Source of the DNA: Saturnia japonica
Taxonomy: Eukaryota > Arthropoda > Insecta > Lepidoptera > Saturniidae
Reading direction: 5' to 3'
NCBI GenBank assembly: GCA_033032175.1
Contig: CM065331.1
Coordinates: 9,796,370-9,860,369 of the forward strand
DNA length: 64,000 nucleotides
The translations under genes were made by a program, and so were the position numbers. Of this stretch, positions 9,461 through 20,285 are shown one piece after another (within the stretch, counting starts at the first letter, position 1; the number at the start of each line of letters is the position of its first letter). Below the pieces are notes generated by a model, which searched no databases, was not told the origin of the DNA, and saw only the letters and a list, made by a program, of their open reading frames with translations.

Positions 9461-12400
9461 TACACTTAAATTATGACGGCATAAATAAACTACCGCATAT
9501 TTATATTCCTGAAATTGATGCTCGTTTAATGATTGATACCGGAAGTACCAGAAGTTTTATTAGTCCCGCTAAAGCTGATGAATATTTTTCAGATTATAAA
9601 TATATTGATCCTTTTGAAGTTATTAGTACACATGGACGTAGCCTACATGACGAAGTTATAGATATACCTTTATTGGAAAGTTTTAAAAGTTCGATGAATC
9701 ATAAATTTTATATATATAATGTAGATGGAAGATATGACGGATTAATAGGTTCTAACTTATTAAAAATATTGAACGCGACTATAGACATGAAAAATTTAAT
9801 TTTACGGACACAAAATACAGAAATTCCAATAATTTATAGTCCCCCGTGGGAAATAACGCTAGAACCACGCACTGAAACCCGTGTTAAGGTGCCTACAAAT
9901 TTAATTAATGGTGAAGCAATAATTAATTTTAAAAATTTTGGAAATGAAGTACGTATGCCTAGCGCTATAGTTACTTGCAAAGATTCATTTGCAACAACAG
10001 TCATGCAGAATGCTTCGCAAGATAGTGTGACTTTAACTTTTAACGAACCATTGAATATAACCAGCCTTAATAATAATACTTGCAAAATAAATTTATCAAC
10101 CGGGCAACAATTAAATGATTTTGAGATTGATGAATTACTTACACAAAATTTATCGAAACTCCGATTAGATCATGCTAATCAAGAAGAACGAGAAGCAATA
10201 GAAAAACTTTGTTTTGAATACAGGGATATATTCTATTGTGATAAACTGCCTCTTACATTTTCTAATCAAGTAAAACATCGAATCCGGACTAAAAATGAAG
10301 ATCCAATTTTCATACGGCAATACCGACTTCCACCATCGCAAAACGATGAAATACAGAAACAAGTTGAAAAATTACTAAAAGATAATGTTATACAAGAATC
10401 GTTTTCACCATGGAGTGCACCCGTACACCTAGTTCCAAAAAAGATGGACGCCTCCGGTGAACAGAAATTTAGAATGGTTGTAGACTATCGACGTATAAAT
10501 GATATTACTACTGATTATAAGTATCCTTTACCAAATATTAATGATTTATTCGACAAGTTAGGGAAATCTACTTACTTCAGTACATTGGATTTAGCAAGTG
10601 GGTACCACCAAATTGAAGTTGATGAACAAGATAGACCCAAAACTGCATTCACTACACCAATGGGACATTTTGAATTTACACGGATGCCATTTGGACTTAA
10701 AACAGCACCTGCAACATTTCAACGCGCAATGGATAACGTGTTACGTGGGTTGCAAGGTATACATTGCTTAGTATATTTAGATGACATCATCATTTATTCT
10801 AGTAGTATACAAGAACATGTAGAGAAGCTAAGAAAAGTGTTCGATCGTCTCAAACAAACCAATCTTAAAGTAACTCTCGATAAATGTGAGTTTTTTAAAA
10901 AAGATGTACTCTACTTAGGACACAAAATTACGAAGCATGGTTTACAACCAAATGATGATAAAATCAGGGCAGTACTTGCCTTCCCACTCCCCAGAACATC
11001 CACTGAAATTAAAAGTTTTCTTGGCCTGATAGGCTACTACCGAAAATTCATAAAGGATTTTTCAAAAATTACACAACCCCTTACATCGTGTTTGAAAAAG
11101 AAAAATAAAATTGAAATTAATGAATCATATGTTCAAGCTTTTCAAAAATGTAAAGAGCTACTTGTGAATGCTCCTATATTACAGTTCCCTGATTTTTCTA
11201 AACCCTTCATTTTAACAACAGACGCGTCAAACTACGCTTTAGGCGCTGTCCTTTCACAAGGATCAGTTGGAAATGAAAAACCTATCGCATATGCAAGTCG
11301 TACTCTTAATGATGCAGAAACACGTTACAGTACAATAGAAAAGGAACTGTTAGCCATCGTTTGGGCAGTAAAACACTTCCGTCCTTACCTGTATGGACGC
11401 AAATTCACAATATTTACTGACCACAGACCTTTAGCATGGTTAAATTCACTGAAAGAACCTAATAGTAAACTTACTAGATGGAAATTGAGACTAGCTGAGT
11501 TCGATTTTGACATAATATACAAGAACGGTAAACAAAATAGTAATGCTGATGCTCTATCACGAATTAAATTAAATATATTAAAGGACGATATGTCCTTACG
11601 AGTAAACGTGAGTGACACTGAACGATCTGAGAGTCCAATACTAATTTCAGACTCATCAGAAACGTTAACTATTCCTTCAGATTCCGATAAGACTTTAACT
11701 CACCCAATTCGTTCTCCTTCATCCAGTACTATTACTGCCTGTTCATTACCGGAAACCATACATTCTGCTGAAGATATTGATACGAATGGTATTCCCATTA
11801 TTGAAGAAGCCATCGACACAAAACCTAATCAAATCCTTATTTTTACTTGGAACAGAAACCAATTATCAATAACAGACTTATCACATGAAAAACAAAAAAT
11901 TTTGGAAGTACATTTACCTGTAAACAACACTAACCTTGTTAAGAAATTTCTTTTAGAATATATAAAACCTAAAATTAAATATTTCTTTTACTTTGAGAGC
12001 GAAATTCACCGTAAACAATTTACAAATGCCGTGATAAAACTATTTAAAAAAGATACCGTCAAAATATATGAATGTACTAAAAGAGTTATATACTTAGGTG
12101 ATGAAAAAGAGCAACGTGCCACTATACTTGCTTATCATCAAGGTAAAACAAGTCACCGTGGAATCAAAGAAACTCTTATGAAATTAAAGCGTAATTATTT
12201 TTGGACAAATATGGATATAACAGTCGCTTCTGTAATCAATTCTTGTGAAACTTGTAAAACTCTAAAATATGATCGCAAACCTTTAAAACCAGAATTAATG
12301 TTAACGCAAACTCAAACAAAACCTTTTGCTGAAATATTTATAGATATATTCTCTATAGAAGGAAGCTACTTCCTTACCATAATAGATGCTTTCAGTAAAC

Positions 12401-13176
12401 TAGGTCAGGCTTTTGAAATATCCAATCGCTCTACACCTGAAGTAGTTCGTGCCTTAATTAAATTTTTCTCATTTTATGGCGTACCAAATAAGATCAGTGC
12501 TGATTCTGGTACTGAATTCAACAATACACTTTTAAAAGAAACATTACAATTTTATAAAATAGAATTACACATAAGCACTCCACATAATCCTAATTCTATG
12601 GGTTTAATTGAAAGATTCCATTCAACTATTTTAGAAATATATCGTATCGCTAAATATGAACATAAAATAACTGACGCGGCTAACGTTATGACTTATGCAA
12701 TTATGTCATACAATCAAACCATTCACTCAACGACTGGTCTTACACCATTTGAAGTAGTTTTTGGACACACTGATTCTAATAGTACTTTTGAAGTAAACTT
12801 TAACAAACAATATACGCAACAATTAGTAAACGATCATATGAAACGAACGAAATATCTTTATAAATATTTAACAGACAAAGTAATTGAAAATAAAGAAAAG
12901 ATTAAAACAAAACGTGGTGGTGAAACATCATTTGATATTCAAGAAGAGGACACTATATTTGTAAAAGGTGTTAATACAAGGCGAAGTAAAGATAAACCGC
13001 GTTATCAAAAAGCACAAGTATATGGTAAAATTGACAGAAATATCTGTCCTGTAAAAATGAAAACTCGAAAAACAAACGTGCCTATTAAGGATATAAAACG
13101 ACCTTCGCAGGTACCTCCTCGGGCTCCTGGCTCTGATCATCAGGATTCACGCCCTTCAACTTCACAGAATCGATAA
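9412..13176 (+). CDS. pol: Errantivirus Pol: protease, reverse transcriptase, RNase H, integrase (1254 codons open)
   Basis: The replication polyprotein, translated by a -1 shift from gag; the ATG at 9412 is probably not used. Domains in order: aspartic protease with MIDTGST at about residues 40-46; reverse transcriptase with MVVDYRR near 356, FSTLDLASGYHQI near 390 and the catalytic YLDD at about 454-457; RNase H with TTDASNYALGA near 605 and FTDHRPLAWL. The integrase has an HHCC zinc domain (HQGKTSH to CETC, about 907-948) and a D,D(35)E core. Its last two acidic residues are at 1031 (ADSGTE) and 1067 (GLIERFH), exactly 35 residues apart. No stop or frameshift interrupts it. The 3' end overlaps the candidate env leader. 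Confidence 0.96.
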   Translation: MRKFSYKSLQERPPEIVHLNYDGINKLPHIYIPEIDARLMIDTGSTRSFISPAKADEYFSDYKYIDPFEVISTHGRSLHDEVIDIPLLESFKSSMNHKFYIYNVDGRYDGLIGSNLLKILNATIDMKNLILRTQNTEIPIIYSPPWEITLEPRTETRVKVPTNLINGEAIINFKNFGNEVRMPSAIVTCKDSFATTVMQNASQDSVTLTFNEPLNITSLNNNTCKINLSTGQQLNDFEIDELLTQNLSKLRLDHANQEEREAIEKLCFEYRDIFYCDKLPLTFSNQVKHRIRTKNEDPIFIRQYRLPPSQNDEIQKQVEKLLKDNVIQESFSPWSAPVHLVPKKMDASGEQKFRMVVDYRRINDITTDYKYPLPNINDLFDKLGKSTYFSTLDLASGYHQIEVDEQDRPKTAFTTPMGHFEFTRMPFGLKTAPATFQRAMDNVLRGLQGIHCLVYLDDIIIYSSSIQEHVEKLRKVFDRLKQTNLKVTLDKCEFFKKDVLYLGHKITKHGLQPNDDKIRAVLAFPLPRTSTEIKSFLGLIGYYRKFIKDFSKITQPLTSCLKKKNKIEINESYVQAFQKCKELLVNAPILQFPDFSKPFILTTDASNYALGAVLSQGSVGNEKPIAYASRTLNDAETRYSTIEKELLAIVWAVKHFRPYLYGRKFTIFTDHRPLAWLNSLKEPNSKLTRWKLRLAEFDFDIIYKNGKQNSNADALSRIKLNILKDDMSLRVNVSDTERSESPILISDSSETLTIPSDSDKTLTHPIRSPSSSTITACSLPETIHSAEDIDTNGIPIIEEAIDTKPNQILIFTWNRNQLSITDLSHEKQKILEVHLPVNNTNLVKKFLLEYIKPKIKYFFYFESEIHRKQFTNAVIKLFKKDTVKIYECTKRVIYLGDEKEQRATILAYHQGKTSHRGIKETLMKLKRNYFWTNMDITVASVINSCETCKTLKYDRKPLKPELMLTQTQTKPFAEIFIDIFSIEGSYFLTIIDAFSKLGQAFEISNRSTPEVVRALIKFFSFYGVPNKISADSGTEFNNTLLKETLQFYKIELHISTPHNPNSMGLIERFHSTILEIYRIAKYEHKITDAANVMTYAIMSYNQTIHSTTGLTPFEVVFGHTDSNSTFEVNFNKQYTQQLVNDHMKRTKYLYKYLTDKVIENKEKIKTKRGGETSFDIQEEDTIFVKGVNTRRSKDKPRYQKAQVYGKIDRNICPVKMKTRKTNVPIKDIKRPSQVPPRAPGSDHQDSRPSTSQNR
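9418..9424 (+). promoter_or_regulatory. -1 ribosomal frameshift site A_AAT_TTT
   Basis: In the gag frame the codons read AAT TTT preceded by A, matching the X_XXY_YYZ slippery pattern. The pol frame is -1 relative to gag and is open across this site. I did not establish a downstream pseudoknot. Confidence 0.75.
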
Positions 13177-14839
13177 AAATCCTGGTATAGTCCTTGTGAA
13201 ACAAGGTCAAGCTAGTGTAAGTTATGATAAGTGGACAATAATTAAGATTTTAGATTTAAGTCTGATACGTGAGGATTTAGAATTCAATATAAAAAGATAT
13301 ACTAAATTTAATCAATATTTAAAAACACATTTTGATAATGAAACATCTAATGTTCAACTTTTTAATGTAAAGCTTCAAACGAATTATGTAATGAATATTA
13401 GTATTCAAAAATTAGAACAGTTATCTCCATCAACTAGAATTAAACGTGGACTTCTCAATCCTCTTGGATCTATTATTAAGCTTATAACTGGTAACTTAGA
13501 TCATAATGATGCTTTAAGATATGAAAATATGATTGATTCTCTAACGACACGCCAAAATACACTCATTAAAAAGGTAACCTTAATATCAGATATTTCTGAA
13601 TCAATGATAAAGATAACAAATTTCACGAAGGACAATTTCATTCGAATAGATAAAGAGTTACGAGAAATAAAAAAATTAATAAATCAAACTAATATTGATA
13701 TAACTACCCATAATTTTATTAATGTTTATAATTTATTTTTCCATAATTTTCAACTACTCTACATTCGGTTGAATGAAATTGAAACTTCTCTGGCATTCAG
13801 TAAATTAAAAATATTACACCAATCTCTTATAAACTCAAATGAATTATTAGAATTGTTAAAAAAGATAGAGAAATTCTACAAACTTGTGTATCCAGTAAGT
13901 TATGACAATTTAGTTAAAATAGAGCAATGTATAGAGCTTAAAGCTTATACAAAAGGAAGTCAAATAACATTCATTTTAGATATACCAATAATTAGAGATG
14001 AAATTTATACATACTACAGAGCAATTCCAATACCTATGACCAATCCTTCTAATCATACCACCATCATTATTCCTAAATTTCCTTACCTATTAGTAAAAGG
14101 GTCTAAATTTGTCTCGCTCACTTTACCTTGTAATGAACTTCACGACGAAATGTTCCTGTGTCACGAGGATGATTCTCGAACAACTTCAGAAGACACTTGC
14201 ATAACAGCATTAATTCAATTTTCTTCGAATACGAGTTCTTGTCATCCAGTACCAGTTGAAATCAAGACCATTAAGATACAACCAATTGGAAAAGAGAGAT
14301 GGATTCTTCATAGTAACGCTGAGAATATATTATCAAAAATTTGTAACGACGAAATAACGAAAGAAAATATAGAAGGGACATACTTCCTCGTCCTAGATGA
14401 CCATTGCGATGTTAAAATTGGTGAAATTACGCTAAAAGCTCACCATATTACTACGAGTAATTTGAAGATGTCAAAATTACCGATTATTAATCTTCCCGAA
14501 ATAACAATTACTGAGCAACAATTGCAACGTGAACCCATCAATTTGGATAACAGTGAATTAATAAATCTTCAACATTTAAATAATCTTTTAAAAATCAGTG
14601 AAAGTGAACTAAAAACATCAAGTGAAAGAATTATTAATGTAAAAAGTGTTAGTGCCGGAACTTTATTGTTATATGTGATTATATTTCTATTAATTCTTGT
14701 ATTCTTAGTATATAAGCTCAGTTTTTGTAAAAATTATTGCTATCGAAATAATCATAGTGATAATCATCCCTCTGATAATTTCGAACTTGAGGGGGGAGGA
14801 GTTATGCAGTCTGTACCCTCTCTTATTACGTCTTGTTAA
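13111..14839 (+). CDS. env: Errantivirus envelope protein (F-protein type), 3' exon
   Basis: A membrane fusion glycoprotein of the baculovirus-F/errantivirus type. The frame is open from 13097; the acceptor CTTCGCAG|GT ends at 13110. The first codons after it encode a hydrophobic leader (YLLGLLALII). A furin-type RIKR site at 13436-13447 is followed at once by a glycine- and leucine-rich fusion-peptide-like start (GLLNPLGSI). A membrane segment lies at about 14660-14719 (TLLLYVIIFLLILVFLVYKL), then a short Cys-rich tail. The stop codon is inside the 3' LTR, so the last dozen residues are LTR-encoded. With the 17-base leader at 7753-7769 the spliced frame is 582 codons including the stop. No internal break is seen. 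Confidence 0.9.
14789..14799 (+). other. Polypurine tract
   Basis: The purine run GAGGGGGGAGG ends right before the 3' LTR. It is the expected start of plus-strand DNA synthesis, and it also codes for part of the env tail. Confidence 0.85.
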
Positions 14840-15105
14840 TTGGTACATACGTTAGAAATGCTGATGTTACGTTTTTAACCCATATTATGTCTGCAAACTA
14901 CTGATAGACACCTGGTGTTTTGACTGAATGTATTGCGACATATTTCTCATTATTTCATAGTAAACAGCCCCACTTTGTGTTTATAGAATAAGAGTTTATA
15001 AAAGAGACATTTGTAACAAATAAAGCATTCTTAATAAAGCTTCTTGAGAATCAGTCTTGTCTTAGACTTTTTAAAAACCCTCGGCAGTGCTCCCGAAATT
15101 TAACT
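14800..15105 (+). repeat. 3' LTR (306 bp)
   Basis: Second copy of the LTR, matching 7274-7579. It starts AGTTA, ends TAACT, and is followed by the target duplicate AGGT at 15106-15109. It holds the env stop codon and the poly(A) signals of the element. Confidence 0.95.
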
Positions 15106-15189
15106 AGGTAATTATTATATAAATAAACATTATTTATCGAAAAATATTTATGTTGTATTTTCAAAATACTTATAAAATTTTGAAATACA

Positions 15190-15235
15190 AAGCATACATG
15201 TGTATGCATACATACATATATGCATGTATGTATTT
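15190..15235. repeat. Simple repeat (CATA/TATG)n, self-complementary
   Basis: Alternating CATACATG/TATGCATA units form an imperfect microsatellite that can fold on itself, just after the 3' LTR. Confidence 0.7.
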
Positions 15236-16186
15236 TTTATAACGTTCTTTCTTTTACCATCTTAAAATAATAACTTTTTGTACTTTGCGTATAGGCTAAA
15301 GACTAAAGGCATAGATATTATTTCTTATCTATGCTACCAAAGAAGCAAAAGTCTGCAAAAGTCAAAGCGACGCCATGACAGATCACGTGATGTAAATTTT
15401 CGTTGGACATGCGCGTATCCCTGCATTTTTCAAGTGATTTATGAACGGCGAGACTGTTTTCTCATGAAATAAATACGTAAAAACTACCGTGATAGTCGTG
15501 TATCGACATTGAACATTATAAATATAGTGTGATCTATCACATACGAGTGTGTTGAGTTAAATTATGCGAGGAAGTTCTTGTTTCTAAAGGTCTACTGAAA
15601 ATGGTAATGTAGTCTTCATTTATATTTTTACATTGAAACATAAATCGTGTCCTTTGTTTCCTACTTTAACAACATTTATAAAATGAAATAATATAAATTT
15701 GGTGTTTAATAACCGGTGTTTTCATACCTCGTACAGTTTTCAAACAATCAAAAATTAAAAGCTTTGTGGTTTGACAGTTCAAGACTGCGGATTTCATTTG
15801 TATTCAAGGCAAGAATGTTTTATTATTCAGTCTATTTTGTTAAAATCTAGGCCTTTAAACAGTTAATTCTGCGATTTTTATTTATGTATTGAGAAAGTCT
15901 TACAGTCCGTTTGTGGAGTAATGTAGTATTTCTTTCTTTGTATTTCGTTTCTAGTCGGTTAATTTTCTCGTGAGCAACTGGACACAATTGGTAACATGCG
16001 ATGACATCATGATGGCCTGACGCAAATAATACATATACAGAGGTTGAATTTTACGAACTAACATTTTTAACGCATCTTTACCGATCAGTTGATTGATGTA
16101 CGTTGTCGAAATGCATTAACCCAGAATTGACTACTACAATACAAGCGTCATAAAAATCTTATTCATACAAAATAACCAACTGAAAA
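15236..16186 (+). other. Possible upstream region or promoter of CLASP; nothing firm
   Basis: No gene is supported. TCACGTGA, an E-box palindrome, is at 15383-15390. A GTAATG donor-like site follows AAAATG near 15603. A first non-coding exon of CLASP could start here, but nothing in the sequence proves it. Confidence 0.2.
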
Positions 16187-16393
16187 AAAAGTAGGAGGTT
16201 TTAATTTGAATATATAATTTTTTTTTCTTTGTTTATGAACCAATTTAGATGTTTCTGTCTTTGTTGGAAAGGGGTTAACAAGGCTGGTCCCATTTTAATT
16301 TCAATGGCATTGGTCCTTCGACTTCAAAGAAACACCAGGGACCTCAGATTCATTGAAGTTGGTTTTCTTTTTTGTTAAAAATTGTCTTCTTAA
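16187..16393 (+). repeat. Dispersed repeat, GGTCCCATTTTAATTTC family
   Basis: It reads GAGGTTTTAATTTGAATAT, TTTATGAACCAATTTAGATG, then GGTCCCATTTTAATTTCAAT and a GTTAAAAATTGTCTT end. The same ordered blocks occur at 18306, 24085, 28466 (-), 30606 and 32494. This is a common interspersed element of Lepidoptera-like genomes; I cannot name its class. Confidence 0.75.
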
Positions 16394-17570
16394 TCCAAAT
16401 AATATATATAAAAGGTATTAGTTGTAAGGGCATCACTTGAGAAAGGACTGATATAGACTGTTAGAGGAAAATGATAATGTGGGTTCCTTTTACACCATAG
16501 TTGAGCACTAAGGAAGGAACCCCTAAGGTGATGAAAGTTTATATGAAAATCTGCCATTGTTGCAGATTGATCTTTGAAAATTGTTTTTTTTTAATGTCAC
16601 CAATCCAAATGTTAGATATTTATTAACTATCAAATGTATAACGTAAACATTTTGATATAATGTCAAAAAAAGAGTTATAATAACATTATAATGAGACATA
16701 ACTATGACGCAAGCCAAGCTGCTGGCAAAGCGTTTGTAGATTACCCTCCACATAAAGACAAATTCACAAAATAATTAGTCTTTCTTCATAATTTTAATAT
16801 AGGTAGTGTTAAATAACTATATAGTTCTATCTGCCTAGAAGTGTGCTTCTAACACTAATAATAGTCATCTTTCTTGTAAATCTGTTACATATGTCCAAAT
16901 AAAAAGGAATCTATAACCTTAGTATAAACTGTGTTAAAGGAGACAGTTACATATATTGTGAACCAAGTTCATATTTTTACTGTGTAATAATTGGTATACA
17001 ATGTATTAAAACTATACAAAAATGGTGGACTTCTTTTTTTCCTAGGGTAAATTTCTAAGTTTAACTATTTATTTATTTATAATAAAAACATAAACAAGAT
17101 TTAAATTGTGAAAAATTATTATATTACTGCAAAAAAAGGAGTGCAATCTTAACTATAGGAGTTTATGATATGATTAAACACAATTAGCAGTTAAAATAAT
17201 TAATTAACAAAGAGCACCAATGGTCTTCGAAATGTAATAAGAGAAAACAATTAAACTTCAACAAATTAATATGTTTTTCAAGGCTGAAGATGAAGATGTC
17301 TAGATCCAACTTTTTAGACTCAGCATTATAACATGATACAATTCTATTCAATGTATATGTAAAAAAGATGTGAGAATGGTGTGCTTTTATATAAAATAAA
17401 ATATCTGAAATTAAAAGTGTGTTAGAATGCCTGTACATGAGTTTAAAGTTAATAAGTCTGTTAATTTGTTTTCAATTCCATTATGGTTTAAGTGTACATG
17501 TGATTATTATACACTTCTTTTACAACAAAACAATCCAACATTCCAGCTTAGGTTACAAACAATACTTGTA

Positions 17571-18107
17571 TTACCTGTGCCCGTGGCTTCACTCTTGTGG
17601 ACTACAGAATGCCATTGATTGGGCACACACACAAATCTTGCTCTCTCACTCCCGGCTATTTTAAAGACAAAAATGATTGTTGTGGGTGTTCCTTAAAATA
17701 ACGATAAGACTTATACTCTCGCTGACTTTTTTGTGGATAGTTTTAATGTTTACAATCATGTAGTACATTAATTTGGTGTATCTCTTATGGTTAACTTAGC
17801 ATAAGCAATTTAAGCACCCAAATTGATTCCACAACCAGTATTTTTATTTTTGTGTGTTACCCTAATTCTTTTTCTAAAATAAAAGGAACCTATGTTACTC
17901 TTTATAACATCAGCTATCTACCAGTGAAAGTCCCGTCAAAATCGGTCCAACTGTTTCAGAGATTATCCAGAACAAACAGACACACACAAAAATTTTAAAG
18001 ATTGCTTTTTTGTTATATGAATCGTATATACTTTGATATGCATTTAGTAAAAAGCTGTTATTTTGACATTACAAACAGACACTTCATTTTTATTAATTGT
18101 ATAGATG
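17571..18107 (+). repeat. Dispersed repeat, CTGTGCCCGTGGCTTC family, near full length
   Basis: It starts with CTGTGCCCGTGGCTTCACTC and GTGGACTACAGAATGCC. It runs through CAGTGAAAGTCCCGTCAAAA and ends ACACTTCATTTTTATTAATT. The copy at 24825-25302 has the same order; partial copies lie at 21524 and, reversed, at 45721. Confidence 0.75.
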
Positions 18108-18305
18108 TGCACTCCCTTAATATATAGTTCTTTTCTATCCTTAGATCCTCAAAAAAGGCATAATCATAATCCATCCTTATATTATATTTCTTGCTAAATG
18201 TGTATTTAAATTTTTATTTTAAAAGAGATCACAATTTATGTTTTTATTTTTTTGTATTTATAACACTTATGTTCTCTGCTTAGTTTAAAATATATTTTTA
18301 ACTCC

Positions 18306-18545
18306 CTTCAAAAAATAGTGAATGTGCTCAATTCAATAGTATTATATATATATTTTTGTGGATGTTCAAGCATAACTTCTTTGTCTATGAACCCATTTAG
18401 ATGATTCTTTATTTATTGGAAAGGGGATACCTCAAGGGTGGTCCCATTCTAATTTCATTGCTATTGGACCTTCAACTTCGAAGAGGGACCAGGGAACTCT
18501 TCAAAATCATTGAATTTTTATATTTGTCAAAAATTATCTTGTTTT
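18306..18545 (+). repeat. Dispersed repeat, GGTCCCATTTTAATTTC family
   Basis: Second copy of the family at 16187, with GGTGGTCCCATTCTAATTTC and ACCAGGGAACTCTTC. It ends in a GTCAAAAATTATCTTG tail. Confidence 0.75.
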
Positions 18546-19562
18546 TTATAATAATTGTCTTGTATTTTATTAGATAAATTGCTTTACTTTTTTATGTGGT
18601 TTCTGCCTATGTAAGCAATCCCTGTGTCAAGTAAGACAAATACATAATTTAGAGCATTACAATATTATTTTGTAATGCAGTAAATAATTGTGTAAAATTA
18701 TAAAATCTAACAGGGCTCTGACACACTACATATCCATTTATAATTGTTAAAAATTACTACATATTTTATGTTACATGGGTTAGGTTTCTTGAACTAAATA
18801 TGTACTTACATACTTTTATGTAAATTGTTTTGCTCTTCATACAATCCAATTTTATGTATTCTTTGAAGAATCAACTTGAAATATTTAATTTTGTAATCAT
18901 GTTCAAAGTTTATAGAAGTCTTCATAAATAAATAAAATCCATATTGGTATTCTGTATATACCAATCAGTGACGTCAAATCCAGCTATGTATTCAAAATAA
19001 TGGTTGTAATTTGTTGCATAGAAAACTACAGAAAAAATACAAAAATAATTCATACACAACTTCTCACCCTCGAAACATCATCTTTCTTTCTGCCTCGTCA
19101 CTTACGACTCATAGTTAATAAAAAAAAAAATCTGTTTTATTTTGCCATATCAGTCCTTTCAACGCCATCCCACATGTATATTAGACTGGTAAACTCCAAA
19201 ACCTTTTAACTGATCAGCATGAAAGTTGGTACTCCTAAGTGTTTTTTGTGGAGAAAGTTATTACGCTATTCCTGAATGTCTATCACTGTGCTGTTAATTA
19301 TTGACTACTGGAATTAGCAGAACAGTTTTATAATAAACAATATTATAGTTAGTCTACCCATGGAAAAGCATCAGGGTGCTGGTTACTAATAATTTCTAAT
19401 AATAAATATAACATGATAAAAATAATCAAAATATTTACAATAATATTTAGATTGTGATATTATATCATAACCACAAAAATCAATTATTTGTTATCTAAAA
19501 TTATGAAGTGCTTCAATACAGCACATTGATAGCCTTTGCCCATGAATTTACATTTTTATCTA
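18546..19562. other. AT-rich stretch, no gene seen
   Basis: I find no coding or element signature here, apart from weak repeat-like AT-rich text. Confidence 0.4.
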
Positions 19563-19745
19563 TAACCAGCTGTGCCCCACGGTTTCACGTGTTAAATAAA
19601 TATCAACGTAGCCATGTCGCCAAGGGTTGTTCTCAATTCCCGTACTTGCCAGCAGCTCTCAAAATTACATCACATTCATGTTTACTGCTAGGCACTTTAG
19701 AGTCGTAGCGTGAAGTTATGTAGACTGTAACCTTGCTCACTAAAT
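19563..19745 (+). repeat. Dispersed repeat, CTGTGCCCCACGGTTTCAC family
   Basis: CAGCTGTGCCCCACGGTTTC, TTAAATAAAT and CGTGAAGTTATGTAGACTGT match blocks at 24256-24440. Related starts are at 59964 and, reversed, at 27890. Confidence 0.65.
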
Positions 19746-19783
19746 AGGCTATAAAATACAAAATAATATTTCATGTATGTGCA

Positions 19784-20285
19784 ATGGAGATTACCCTCCA
19801 CAAATACATAGGATTCACACTATACTCATTGAAGCTCATTGAAAATGTACAGAGAAGGGCTACTAAGATGGTGTATGCAGTGCGTAACTTACCCTATGAA
19901 CAGCGCCTCATAAACCTTGGCCTTACCACACTAGAACACCGTAGACAAAGGGGCAGGTTAATCGAAACTTATAAAATCCTCACTAATTATTACGATGTGC
20001 CCAGCCTTAAAGATATGTTTAAGTCAAACGAAAATAAACACCTACGAGGTCATCCCTTGAAACTTTGGGAATTCCCAGCAAAAAGAAACCCAATGAAGCA
20101 TTTCTTGCCTAACAGAGTGGTCACAGCATGGAACAAACTTCCAGAAAAAGTTGTGATGGCTCCTACCATAACCTCCTTTAAGAGCAGATTGGACAAGGAT
20201 GATATCTCCAAGCTATTTGATACGCACGCATCAGCTAATTAGCTGCTAGTGTGTCTTACCAAATAATAATAATAATATAATATTA
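19784..20285 (+). pseudogene. 5'-truncated non-LTR retrotransposon, C-terminal end of its reverse transcriptase protein
   Basis: The open stretch 19784-20242 encodes IENVQRRATKMVYAVRNLPY, RLINLGLTTLEHRRQRG and NRVVTAWNKLPEKVV. This set is typical of the region after the RT core in CR1/Jockey-like LINEs. The catalytic RT and endonuclease domains are absent. The unit ends in an (AAT)n run at 20262-20285, as expected of a LINE tail. It is a dead-on-arrival copy whose remaining frame is unbroken, so it is fairly young. Confidence 0.85.

Larger units (their letters stand above)
7274..15105 (+). mobile_element. Complete errantivirus-type LTR retroelement (Ty3/Gypsy, gag-pol-env)
   Basis: A 7832-bp provirus-like element. 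Its 306-bp direct LTRs (7274-7579 and 14800-15105) look identical base for base and end in AGTTA and TAACT. AGGT flanks both sides (7270-7273 and 15106-15109), the 4-bp target duplication expected for this group. The parts are in canonical order: LTR, tRNA-Ser primer site, long leader, gag, pol in the -1 frame, env, polypurine tract, LTR. All three frames are open with their key residues. Errantiviruses are insect endogenous retroviruses whose env was acquired from a baculovirus F-like fusion protein. Identical LTRs imply a very recent insertion. Whether this copy is active cannot be told from sequence. Confidence 0.95.

Noticed and set aside
13196..13200. GTG codon as the env start
   Set aside because: The env frame stays open upstream to 13097, and the hydrophobic leader lies before this codon. 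A spliced start fits better than GTG initiation in an insect.
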